Origin: Planctomycetaceae bacterium
GTDB taxonomy: Bacteria; Planctomycetota; Planctomycetia; Pirellulales; UBA1268
Assembly: GCA_902629495.1 (NCBI GenBank)
Contig: CACORA010000001.1
Coordinates: 1-64,000 of the forward strand
Direction of reading: 5' to 3'
DNA length: 64,000 nt
Positions 56,256 through 64,000 of this stretch are shown here, piece by piece. Position 1 is the stretch's first letter. Each line of letters starts with the position of its first letter. A model generated the notes under the pieces. The model was given only the letters and a program-made list of their open reading frames with translations. It made no database searches and was not told the origin of the DNA. A program made the translations under genes and the position numbers.

Positions 56256-56564
56256 TATAAACCTCCAGAAAATAGACTAAACGCGATCGCGTCCAAGCAG
56301 CCGTCACATCATGAACTCGATTCGAGACGGCCACCGAACCGCAGAGTCTGAACGATCACTTGATCGAATCAGCAACGCCCAGCTATTTCCCTTCGAACAA
56401 CCGGCAGCACTGCCCTGCAAGAGCTGCAGGCTGGCGAAGATAAATCATCTGGGCAATCTAGGCAAAAAGCCTACTTGGTGACTTCTTCGTGTCAAGAAAA
56501 ATAGGCAATCTACGCCGTTTGCGCAAAAAGAGCTGTGTTCTTTGTGATTAAAGCCGTTTTTTTG
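56256..56564. other. 309-base intergenic region, likely promoter of the Cys/His-rich gene
   Basis: On the minus strand a TTGACA (56496-56491) is followed 16 bases later by TAGGCT (56474-56469), a weak -10. Otherwise nothing recognised. Confidence 0.35.
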
Positions 56565-57218
56565 TTACTCGAGGGTCGTTGGTGGCGAATCTCCTCGAGC
56601 TGTCCGCTGTTGTGCACCATTTTGATTTGGTGCCGTTCCAGACTGCGTCGTCGATGCCAGTTTGAGTCTTCTTTGGAGTTCGGCGGCAACAAGTTGCTGC
56701 TTGGTAAGCATGTCCTCCGGATCCTCGAAATTGAGAAGAAGCGGTGGCATGTCATCAAAGACTCGCATTGCCATTCCCACTACCCGCCACCCTTCTGGAT
56801 CAAGACGAACCACCCAAACCACGTTATCAGTCGTCGTAAAGCCATCTGTATCCGTGTCTGTCCACGTTGTCGCAACGTGAACCAGATCTTCTGAATCCCC
56901 AACTAATTCACATTCTCGGATTGAGTACGTTGCAGAGGCAGGAACAGGAGGGGCTACAGAAATCCCCATTTCTTTTGTTTTGGCTGCAGCAACTTTTGTC
57001 AGCATTCCTCTAGCAGCACCGTCATCCCCTCGCTTAACTGCATCAAGAAAAGCGGCGACAGCTGCTTTTGCTGGCTCAACAGATGTTGATGACACTGGAG
57101 CTGGATTTGAACCCCCAGAGCATCCAGCTGAGGTGATCATTGCAAACCCCATCACAATCGAAAAAAGTGTTAGTCCTGAACACCCCAATAACCGTCGAGA
57201 GATGGGACGACTACTCAT
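56565..57218 (-). CDS. Putative lipoprotein of unknown function
   Basis: 217 residues. A twin-Arg-like N-terminus (SSRPISRRLLG) and hydrophobic stretch end in a lipobox-like ITSAGC (Cys about residue 33). The mature part resembles NTF2/DUF-type limitation folds: AVAAFLDAVKRGDDGAARGML and VWVVRLDPEGWRVVGMAMRV, as in SnoaL/DUF4878-like lipoproteins. The C-terminus is Gln/Asn-rich. gagg precedes the ATG. It is divergent from the cytochrome gene at 57448. Confidence 0.72.
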   Translation of the reverse strand: MSSRPISRRLLGCSGLTLFSIVMGFAMITSAGCSGGSNPAPVSSTSVEPAKAAVAAFLDAVKRGDDGAARGMLTKVAAAKTKEMGISVAPPVPASATYSIRECELVGDSEDLVHVATTWTDTDTDGFTTTDNVVWVVRLDPEGWRVVGMAMRVFDDMPPLLLNFEDPEDMLTKQQLVAAELQRRLKLASTTQSGTAPNQNGAQQRTARGDSPPTTLE

Positions 57219-57447
57219 GATTCATCCTCTAACTAGTGTTTGATTTGAAGTGAAAAGACGTGATCGTTCATACATGTCTTCACACCCGTTAACGACATTG
57301 ACTCCGTGCACAAAAGAATTCCATCCAACGCGGTTTGGAAACACTCCCATGCATTTCTGGGAGAGTGACGGGCTATCAAACACCGGTCAAGCCGAAAAAG
57401 ATGAAACTGACTTCGCTGTCTGCTTGTTGCAGGGTAAGATTAAGAGC

Positions 57448-58422
57448 ATGGTTCGATCACATCCGCGAAAGCCACTGTTACTCTGGGGCATTTTACTGCT
57501 TGCCCTTTTTACCTCGCAGACAAGGGAGGCGAAGCCCCAGTTTGGAAGTCCACGACGACCATCCGTACACAAACGAGCAAAACCCCCCACATCTTGGGCG
57601 CCGGGAGTTGAGAATCAGTTTTTTTCTGACGCTTTTGCTGAACTCGAGGGCCCTCGGCCCGACTTTTCCGCCCTGTCGAACGAGAATGCGTCGATGCCTG
57701 AATCGGGGGTGCCGGCGAGTACAAATGGGTCATCTGTGTCATGGTCCTCCCTCATTTCCCCAGAGGTCCTGGCCGATGAAATCAAGTCAAAGAAACTTGA
57801 AATCGACAAGATTGTGAGGCAAAAGCGCGAGTTTATTGGAGGAGGCTACCGTGACGCGAGAAAAGCATTTTCATCGATCGCCGCTGCCTTCGGAGTTATT
57901 TCAGTTTACAACGGCGATGTTCGATGGAAGGATTACGCACCAAGAGCGCGTGACCGGTTTGCAGGTGCTGCAACCGAGTGTAGTCAAGGAAATGATGCGA
58001 GTTTTGCAGTCGCCACTCAGGCTGCTGAAGACCTTCAGACTCTCATTAATGGAAGTCGCCTTGAAGGACCAGTGGCAAAGGAAATTCTCTGGCAGAGAAT
58101 TGCAGCGTTCCAACCTCTCATGTCAAGACTTGAACAGGCCGAAAAAGGGTTGGCAGAAGTGTCTGCCTCTGAGTCAGCATTCAAGGAAGAACCAGAAAGG
58201 CTTCTACACGAATCTGAAATCGTAGCAATGATTGGCGAATTCATTCAACAACCTGAGTTTGAGTACTTTGATGATGAATCGTATTTGGAGTATGCCGCTG
58301 CCATGCGAGACGCAGCTGTCCAGGTAGCTACGGCGACTCGTGAGGGAGACTTTGCAGCGGCCCAAAAGGCAGTCTCTGCTGTACGTAAGTCATGCAGTGA
58401 TTGTCATGGAGACTATCGATAG
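57448..58422 (+). CDS. Secreted cytochrome c-like protein, C-terminal CxxCH
   Basis: 324 residues from the ATG at 57448, which gives a signal peptide (PLLLWGILLLALF, cleavage after SQT or REA). Most of the protein is predicted helical (residues 100-310). The last residues are KSCSDCHGDYR, a heme c attachment motif positioned as in class II cytochromes c (cytochrome c' type). An N-terminal extension upstream to 57250 is not supported by a signal peptide. It probably carries electrons in the periplasm. Confidence 0.75.
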   Translation: MVRSHPRKPLLLWGILLLALFTSQTREAKPQFGSPRRPSVHKRAKPPTSWAPGVENQFFSDAFAELEGPRPDFSALSNENASMPESGVPASTNGSSVSWSSLISPEVLADEIKSKKLEIDKIVRQKREFIGGGYRDARKAFSSIAAAFGVISVYNGDVRWKDYAPRARDRFAGAATECSQGNDASFAVATQAAEDLQTLINGSRLEGPVAKEILWQRIAAFQPLMSRLEQAEKGLAEVSASESAFKEEPERLLHESEIVAMIGEFIQQPEFEYFDDESYLEYAAAMRDAAVQVATATREGDFAAAQKAVSAVRKSCSDCHGDYR

Positions 58423-58439
58423 ACAATCTCCCCACACAG

Positions 58440-59051
58440 TTATCTTGATGTTGGAACCTTTCTTCGTTCAAGTGACATCATCTCGGCAATGCCTGCTTCA
58501 ACAAGTTCCTGCCCTCTTACATAACGATGGGTTTTTGACCACGTATCAATCTTTGAAAACGGTACTCCAAAAAGTTCTGCAAGGAGATGGTCCATTTCCT
58601 GCTCAAGATCTGAAAAGTGTCGAGACCATTCAGCTGCTTCGTTAATGCCAATATGCTCTTCACTTTGCCATTTCATGGGATGAAAAAGCAGGACACTGTA
58701 GGGCGTAACAAACCGCTTCACACAGGTTGCAAAGGGCCACAGTGCTGCTGAAGAACACTCTCCAGTCACAATGCCCGTAGCACGAATACCGCGTATTTTG
58801 ATCAGCGTCGCAATGGACATTGCAGCATACGGGCTTCCGCCAGGTGAATCGAAATAAATCGTGCACTCACCACCCTGATCAACCCCAAGAATTCGCTCCG
58901 TCAAGTCATCCTCACGGTCTGTGAGATCACCGACTAAGGCAATCTCCACAAGTTCCGGATCTTCCTGATCCTTTTGCTGAGCATTTTTTTGTTCTTTGGT
59001 AGATCGCGTCATAGGTTTATGCCTTCTCATCAACAACCGAGAAATCGGCAT
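58440..59051 (-). CDS. ClpP-like serine protease (SDH superfamily), non-canonical catalytic Asp
   Basis: 203 residues from the ATG at 59051 (aaaggg seven bases upstream). The ClpP fold is visible: CTIYFDSPGGSPYAAMSIATLI (family SPGG), nucleophile region GECSSAALWPFA with Ser in the ClpP position, and SVLLFHPMKW with the catalytic His. Where ClpP has an Asp (E. coli DRFLSAPEA) this protein reads HRYVRGQELVEAG, so the acid seems replaced by His. It could be an inactive ClpP/ClpR-like subunit or use another acid. Not a standard clpP with clpX nearby. Confidence 0.75.
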   Translation of the reverse strand: MPISRLLMRRHKPMTRSTKEQKNAQQKDQEDPELVEIALVGDLTDREDDLTERILGVDQGGECTIYFDSPGGSPYAAMSIATLIKIRGIRATGIVTGECSSAALWPFATCVKRFVTPYSVLLFHPMKWQSEEHIGINEAAEWSRHFSDLEQEMDHLLAELFGVPFSKIDTWSKTHRYVRGQELVEAGIAEMMSLERRKVPTSR

Positions 59052-59188
59052 CGTAAGTCCCTTTTCGCCCATTGTCCACGAAAAAGAATGTGACTCGTGG
59101 CACGAACTCGGTAATACCCAGCAGACGACTCCTGCCTATGGTAAAGTTTGTTTTGTCTCAAGAACCATTCTCAGAGGGAAAATCACCG

Positions 59189-59746
59189 ATGCGATTTTTG
59201 ACGTTTGCACTTCTAGCTGCCTTTTCTTTTATTCATATCACATGTGCTGCCGAGCAAAACTCATTTACCATAGCTGATGGTAGTTTCTCGCTTGCCGCTC
59301 CTGAAGCTTGGCAACAGGTTCAGCCGCGATCCAGAATAGTTGAAACAGAATTTCAAATTCCTGGTGACGGTGATGCCAAAACTGGACGTCTTACCGTGAT
59401 GGGTGCTGGTGGGACGGTGTCAGCAAATATCGATAGATGGCGTGGTCAGTTCACGCAGCCGGACGGCAGTGACACCAAAGATAAGACCTCTGTCAAGTCA
59501 ATCAAGATGGCTGGTTGCTCAATTACCCTTGTGGACATTCCTGGAACATATCGTGATATGCCAGGCGGTCCATTTGCTGGAGGCCAAGCAATCCAACGCC
59601 CCAACTATCGAATGTTAGCAGCTATCATTGAAACACCTGAGTCTGGCAATTACTTCTTGAAGTTTTACGGACCGGCAGCAACTGTTTCAAAACATGCTGC
59701 AGGCTTCCAAAAAATGATTGAAGGCCTCGTCCCTGCAACAAAGTGA
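59189..59746 (+). CDS. Secreted protein of unknown function
   Basis: 185 residues from the ATG at 59189 with gaggga upstream. Signal peptide residues 4-20 (FALLAAFSFIHITCAAE). The mature protein is beta-rich: FTIADGSFSLAAPEAWQQVQP, IVETEFQIPGDGDAKTGRLTVMGAGG, ITLVDIPGTY and GNYFLKFYGPAATVSKHAAGFQKMI. The start of a similar fold is used by many planctomycete secreted proteins. It ends four bases before the ATPase gene, so the two are probably cotranscribed. Confidence 0.7.
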   Translation: MRFLTFALLAAFSFIHITCAAEQNSFTIADGSFSLAAPEAWQQVQPRSRIVETEFQIPGDGDAKTGRLTVMGAGGTVSANIDRWRGQFTQPDGSDTKDKTSVKSIKMAGCSITLVDIPGTYRDMPGGPFAGGQAIQRPNYRMLAAIIETPESGNYFLKFYGPAATVSKHAAGFQKMIEGLVPATK

Positions 59747-59750
59747 GAGA

Positions 59751-61214
59751 ATGAAGGTTCAAGAGTTTTTAGAGCACCACGGTATCGCAGGAAATCCTTT
59801 TGCTGAGGAAGATGCGCAGAATGACACAGTGTTCAAGCGAACGTGTCTTGAAACAACATTTCATCCATCGTGGGACAAGATTTTTGGAGATGCTGCGGAA
59901 CCGAGTACCTCTATCGTTTTTGGTGAAAAAGGTGCCGGTAAGACAGCCCTGAAACTACAAATGCAGAGGCAGTACGAGAACCATAATGCAGAGACACGTG
60001 ATTCTCGCACGTTCGTGGTCTTATATGATGATTTCAATCCTTTTCTTGATAAGTTTGTTAGTCGAGTTGGACCATCACGCCCTGTAGAAAAGGTTTTGTC
60101 GCAATGGAAACTCTGGGACCACATGGATGCCATTTTGGCTCTGAGCGTCTCGCAACTTTCTCAGGAAATCATTGAGGGAGGACGTTCTGCTCACCACCTT
60201 CCACCATCAAAAGCAAGGGATATGGCTGTGCTCGCAGCCTTATACGATCAGTCAACAACTGCGACCTTTCCAGCTCGGTGGAAAGTCACTCGGCGTCGAG
60301 TTCGATACCATGCCTGGAGGGGTCTGTGGCCCTTTCTTTTGGGCGTTGCTGCAACCGTCTCTCTCGTTGCTGCTATTGGCGTTTCTCTGACACAAGGTTC
60401 TACCGATTGGACAGGCAGTTTTTGGCCATGGTGTGCCCTTGTTGCTGCCTGGATGCCGTGGGGATGGAAGCGTATTCGTAGTTGGTGGAAGGCATGGCGA
60501 ATTGTTTCCAGCATGCGAACGGGCAATCGTACTATCAGCCAGTTGACGCGAGCACTTGCCCGTATTCCTGACGTGGATCTGGCTGGACAACCACTACCTC
60601 TTTCTGCTCGCAGCGATGATCGATACGAACTACTTGAAAAACTGCAGGGTGTGCTCACTGCTTTTGGGTATACGAGTATTGTTGTCATCGTTGACCGACT
60701 TGACGAGCCACATCTCATCAATGGTTCAGCCGAGCGAATGCGACAAGTTCTCTGGCCCATGCTTGATAACAAGTTCCTGAAGTCAACAGGCCTTGGATTC
60801 AAGCTGCTTCTACCTGTTGAACTATATCGATTTATTGAACGGGAAAACGAACAATTTAATCAGCGAGCTCGGCTCGACAAGCAAAATCTTGTACCTTCTC
60901 TGGAATGGTCTGGTGAAACGCTTTATGACATTGCCTCACAGCGAGTAAAAGCAGCAAGCGTTGGAACGCCACCAGCCACACTGTCGCAACTTTTTGAACC
61001 TGAGGTTGATCAACGTCGACTACTTGATGGCCTGAGAAGTGTTCGTGTCCCCCGTCATTTATTTAAGTTTCTCTACCGACTACTTGTTGCCCACTGCCAT
61101 GCTCATACCAATGAGCAGCCGGTGTACACAATTCCTCTTGAACGATTTGACACAGTCCTCGCCGTCTATCGTCGTGATCAAGAAGCATTCGATCGTGGCC
61201 TTGCTCCTCGTTAG
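59751..61214 (+). CDS. Membrane-associated P-loop ATPase of unknown function
   Basis: 487 residues from the ATG at 59751. Walker A SIVFGEKGAGKTALKLQ (about residue 66), and a Walker B-like SIVVIVDRLDEPHL (about residue 312). Two hydrophobic segments (about residues 206-227 and 236-250) sit between the walkers. N-terminal GIAGNPFAEEDAQND precedes the ATPase. The architecture resembles membrane NTPases of the KAP/STAND type, found in planctomycetes near secreted partners. No defence-effector domain is visible. Overlap with the preceding secreted gene suggests a functional pair. Confidence 0.7.
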   Translation: MKVQEFLEHHGIAGNPFAEEDAQNDTVFKRTCLETTFHPSWDKIFGDAAEPSTSIVFGEKGAGKTALKLQMQRQYENHNAETRDSRTFVVLYDDFNPFLDKFVSRVGPSRPVEKVLSQWKLWDHMDAILALSVSQLSQEIIEGGRSAHHLPPSKARDMAVLAALYDQSTTATFPARWKVTRRRVRYHAWRGLWPFLLGVAATVSLVAAIGVSLTQGSTDWTGSFWPWCALVAAWMPWGWKRIRSWWKAWRIVSSMRTGNRTISQLTRALARIPDVDLAGQPLPLSARSDDRYELLEKLQGVLTAFGYTSIVVIVDRLDEPHLINGSAERMRQVLWPMLDNKFLKSTGLGFKLLLPVELYRFIERENEQFNQRARLDKQNLVPSLEWSGETLYDIASQRVKAASVGTPPATLSQLFEPEVDQRRLLDGLRSVRVPRHLFKFLYRLLVAHCHAHTNEQPVYTIPLERFDTVLAVYRRDQEAFDRGLAPR

Positions 61215-61250
61215 TATCGCCTGACTATGTGACACTTCCTTTTTTTTGGT

Positions 61251-62255
61251 GTGACAGTGGACGCGGACATTCACTCAATCGTTATTGGTCGTGATGCAAT
61301 GGCCTGCCGATTTGAGATTGTGTTCAATGCAGGCGAACATTCTCAAGACACGGAGTCGGCAATCCTCGCTCTCGATACAGTCGATGAGATCGAGAGCAAA
61401 ATCTCGATTTATCGTGACTCAAGTGAATTGTCACAAATCAATAAAAAGGCTGCCTCCGGCTGGCAATCGATTTCAAACGAGGTTTTCGATCTGCTCAAAC
61501 TGTCCCTTGAACTCAGCCTTCGCACTCAAGGTGCATTTGACATTGCATCAGGAAGCCTGACGCGAACATGGGGATTTTTGAACCGCCAAGGCCGGACTCC
61601 CTCGGCCAAACAGTTGGCCGAAGCACTTGCTGCATCTGGTTCTCAATGGATCGATCTTGATCGTGAAAAACAGCGGGTTCGTTTCAAAAAACACGGTGTT
61701 GAAATCAACCCAGGCGCGATTGGAAAAGGATGGGCAATTGACCGTGCGCATGATCAACTCCTCACACTAGGTATTCAAAGCTGTCTCCTGCATGGAGGCT
61801 CAAGTAGCGTACGAGCCCTTGGGACGCATGGCCCTCACGAGCAAGAAGAACAGCCTGGATGGCCCGTTGGGATTCGTCATCCATTACGCTCGTCTGTCCG
61901 ACTTGCAACCGTGAGGCTGCATAATCAGGCACTTGGTACAAGTGGATCAGGAACTCAATTTTATATTGAAAGAGGACAAAAGCTTGGGCACATCATCGAT
62001 CCAAGGAATGGACGTCCTGCTCAGGGTGTTTTGTCAGCCACAGTGATTGCACCAACAGCGGCTGAGGCTGATGCCTTGGCAACAGCAGTCTACATTCATG
62101 GGCCCGATCATCTTGACTCGCTTATGCCACATGGAGGTGATACTGGAGCCATTCTCACCATCCCAGACGACAGCTCAGAGATTCGTTTAATTTTGCACAA
62201 TATTAGCGAATCTATTATCTCAATCGACGAATCACGTGGCATACGGTTAGAATAA
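61251..62255 (+). CDS. apbE: FAD:protein FMN transferase
   Basis: 334 residues. ApbE attaches FMN to a Ser/Thr of a target protein such as RnfG or NqrC, using FAD. Visible: MACRFEIVF (about residue 16), the magnesium and flavin loop NPGAIGKGWAIDRAHD (about residue 153), HGGSSSVRALG and the C-terminal GHIIDPRNGRPAQGVLSATVIAPTAAEADALATAVYI. No signal peptide or lipobox is seen in the chosen reading, so it may be cytoplasmic or its export signal is missing. The GTG at 61251 is weakly supported. Confidence 0.9.
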   Translation: MTVDADIHSIVIGRDAMACRFEIVFNAGEHSQDTESAILALDTVDEIESKISIYRDSSELSQINKKAASGWQSISNEVFDLLKLSLELSLRTQGAFDIASGSLTRTWGFLNRQGRTPSAKQLAEALAASGSQWIDLDREKQRVRFKKHGVEINPGAIGKGWAIDRAHDQLLTLGIQSCLLHGGSSSVRALGTHGPHEQEEQPGWPVGIRHPLRSSVRLATVRLHNQALGTSGSGTQFYIERGQKLGHIIDPRNGRPAQGVLSATVIAPTAAEADALATAVYIHGPDHLDSLMPHGGDTGAILTIPDDSSEIRLILHNISESIISIDESRGIRLE

Positions 62256-62308
62256 GAACATGTTGAAATTACCCCGTCCTTTTTTCAGTTCACGACGCCC
62301 TTGTTGAA

Positions 62309-63037
62309 ATGTTCAATTGGTTTGAAAGGGGCTCCTACCTCGGCGTCATCCTGTTTCTCACACTCACTGGCATTGGATTGCCAGTGCCAGAAGAAGTTCC
62401 AATTGTTGCAGCCGGTGTAGCCAGTCGTGCCAAAGCACTCGACTGGTACTACGCTTTACCCTCGTGCCTTATTGGTGCTTTACTTGGCGACAGTTTGATG
62501 TATGCCATAGGACGGTTTTTTGGTGAGAAAATCCTGAAGGAACATCCATGGTGGTCAGGTTTTCTTACAAAACAACGCGAGAAAACAATTGAAAATCTTT
62601 TGAAGCGTCATGGGATCAAGGCTTTTTTCGCTGCACGATTCTTGGTTGGCCTTCGTAGCCCTTTCTATCTTACGGCCGGCATGCTCAGAGTGCCGTATCG
62701 TTGGTTCCTGCTGGCTGACTTTATCTGTGCATCCGTCGTGATCAGTATCTTTTTTGGCTTGGCATATTTATTCGGCGATCGAATTACAGGTCTTATTCAA
62801 TCTGCAAATCGAGGGATAACCATCATCGTTGTCGGCGTTGTTATTGCCAGCCTTGCTGTAATGGCTTTTTTCTCATTTCGCCGTCGTCGCATGCGAATGC
62901 TCGACCAAGATCCAGAGTCGCTACTTGAGCGGCGAGAACTTCTTTTTGGACCGGCTGCAGACCGGATTGCTGAGACTGTGAATCTCGGCGATGATCCCAG
63001 TCATGGGGAGCACCACAAGCAGGATCATATCCCCTAA
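62309..63037 (+). CDS. DedA-family membrane protein
   Basis: 242 residues, about six membrane segments in the first 195 residues. DedA features: [15 protein letters not shown], the glycine-rich [17 protein letters not shown], and [36 protein letters not shown] (arginine-rich motif F-x-x-R-x(2-3)-G/R). The family is linked to undecaprenyl-phosphate or lipid flipping. The C-terminal 50 residues are charged and cytoplasmic. It lies 54 bases after apbE. Confidence 0.88.
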   Translation: MFNWFERGSYLGVILFLTLTGIGLPVPEEVPIVAAGVASRAKALDWYYALPSCLIGALLGDSLMYAIGRFFGEKILKEHPWWSGFLTKQREKTIENLLKRHGIKAFFAARFLVGLRSPFYLTAGMLRVPYRWFLLADFICASVVISIFFGLAYLFGDRITGLIQSANRGITIIVVGVVIASLAVMAFFSFRRRRMRMLDQDPESLLERRELLFGPAADRIAETVNLGDDPSHGEHHKQDHIP

Positions 63038-63192
63038 GAGAACCGAACGTATGGATTGTGTTGATTTTTCAGATGCGTCCGGCTGGGAAAAGCTTGAGTG
63101 TTGCCTGTAGGCGACAACCCGTAGCCATTTTTCGACCTACAAATTTACTGAACAGACGATGGTTTCAGGTCTCAGTCATTCAGGAGTTTTGT

Positions 63193-64000
63193 ATGCCGGA
63201 CGTGGTGACATGTTGTGAAAAGCATCTTTCAACGACTCAAACCGTTCTCCCAAGAGTCTTGATTGTGGATGATGACCGACGACGATCTTCCTCAACTGCG
63301 CAGTGGCTGTGTAGCCGGGGTTGGCATGCAACCGCTGTCGGATCTGCAGATGAGGCTCTTCGAGCCTTCACTCGAGGTCAGATAGATGCATGCCTCCTGG
63401 ATGCCAAATTACCTGAGGGTGGAAGCCTTCGCGTTGCCACTGTCCTACGAAACACCTGGCCCATGGCGGCTATTATTCTTACAAAATCTGTGCATCAGAA
63501 CATCTCAGAAGCGCTTCTCCGAGACAGTCATGCAACGGTAGATCTACCAACTCGTGATGACGACCTTGAAACAACACTTTCTCGCGCAATCGACAGCTCA
63601 CAACAAGCTTCTCGTAACACAGGCTGTCCAATTCTTGGAGAACATCCGTCCGTTCAGAATATTCTCAGACTTGCAAATCAGGTGGCGACAACACCGGCAT
63701 CCATCTTGATTACTGGAGAAAGTGGGACTGGTAAATCACTACTTGCAAGACATATCCATAAGACGAGTTGCAGAAATGGCAACTTCGTAGAGGTAGCCTG
63801 CGGCAGCCTTAATGATTCACTGCTGGAAAGTGAACTCTTTGGACACGTTGCAGGATCGTTTACAGGTGCTCATACAGATCGTGAAGGCAAATTTCTTCGC
63901 GCACATAACGGAACAATATTTCTTGATGAAATTGCAACGGCCTCTCCAGCCATGCAAGTAAAACTACTTCGAGTACTTCAGGATTTCGAATTTGAGCCTG
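63193..64000 (+). CDS. Sigma-54-dependent response regulator, 3' partial
   Basis: Open to the window end. The ATG at 63193 follows caggag. Receiver domain residues 20-130: VLIVDDDRR, acceptor Asp in [17 protein letters not shown] (Thr). The usual conserved Lys-Pro appears as Thr-Arg in VDLPTRDDD. The AAA+ domain starts at about residue 155 ([12 protein letters not shown]), with Walker [18 protein letters not shown], the sigma-54 contact loop GSFTGA and the Walker [10 protein letters not shown]. It activates RNA polymerase with sigma-54. The DNA-binding domain lies beyond the window. Targets unknown. Confidence 0.9.
   Translation, partial: MPDVVTCCEKHLSTTQTVLPRVLIVDDDRRRSSSTAQWLCSRGWHATAVGSADEALRAFTRGQIDACLLDAKLPEGGSLRVATVLRNTWPMAAIILTKSVHQNISEALLRDSHATVDLPTRDDDLETTLSRAIDSSQQASRNTGCPILGEHPSVQNILRLANQVATTPASILITGESGTGKSLLARHIHKTSCRNGNFVEVACGSLNDSLLESELFGHVAGSFTGAHTDREGKFLRAHNGTIFLDEIATASPAMQVKLLRVLQDFEFEP

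Noticed and set aside
1..64000. CRISPR arrays, insertion sequences, prophage, integron
   Set aside because: No direct-repeat arrays, transposase, integrase or phage structural genes were seen.

Overview
The window is a chromosomal segment of a planctomycete, most likely a Pirellulales-type member of the Planctomycetota. The evidence is the gene content. It has a DUF1552/DUF1592/sulfatase cluster, a second sulfatase, a secreted PVC-type heme protein with a C-terminal CxxCH, DUF1573, DUF1207 and DUF4432 proteins, a PQQ-like propeller lipoprotein, and many short secreted proteins of unknown function. Base composition is moderate. No phage, integrase, transposase or CRISPR array was seen. Almost everything looks like ordinary vertically inherited chromosome.

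Layout. 1-3842 (+): a truncated secreted or scaffold-like protein with a Gly/Met tail (apparent frameshift), then ispD, tyrS and a small secreted protein. 3874-7450 (-): a HAD phosphatase, a polytopic membrane protein and a DUF1573 protein. 7725-8080 (+): tmRNA (ssrA). 8353-16483: a large heme/HEAT protein (-), an orphan DNA methyltransferase (+), a sulfatase (-), a proline-rich secreted protein (-) and a gluzincin-like metalloprotease (+). 16512-23744 (-): LysR regulator, gltB, gltD (nitrogen assimilation). 24098-29501 (+): an NTF2-like secreted protein, argB-argD-argF and an E1-like ThiF/MoeB protein. 29537-33444 (-): a complete RbsB/RbsC/RbsA-type sugar ABC transporter. 33510-35317: a flavin-reductase-like protein and a DUF1207 protein.

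35641-44457 (-) is the information-processing core. In transcription order it reads nucleotidyltransferase (GlmU N-terminal type), prs, xylulokinase, rplY, pth, rpsF, ssb, rplI, dnaB, tsaD. The xylulokinase interrupts an otherwise widespread order. 44565-53767: a DUF4432 sugar-epimerase-like protein (+), a DUF268-type methyltransferase (-), an unexplained structured RNA-like element with a strong intrinsic terminator (-), a PQQ-like lipoprotein (-), and a tightly overlapping DUF1552 / DUF1592 / sulfatase operon (-). 53951-54023 (-): tRNA-Gly(CCC). 54179-64000: an envelope protein, a Cys/His-rich small secreted protein, a lipoprotein, a cytochrome c-like protein, a ClpP-like protease, a secreted protein plus a membrane ATPase, ApbE, a DedA protein, and the start of a sigma-54-dependent response regulator cut by the window end.

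Most notable for follow-up: (i) the compact multi-hairpin element at 46994-47202 (-), which carries a near-perfect Shine-Dalgarno before an 11-codon frame and ends in a textbook terminator; (ii) a sulfatase whose formylglycine cysteine motif is lost, in the DUF1552/DUF1592 operon; (iii) the single-base frameshift in the Gly/Met tail upstream of ispD; (iv) catalytic or conserved-residue changes in the ClpP-like protein and in the receiver of the last gene. Functional calls rest on motif recognition by eye; no database search was possible.
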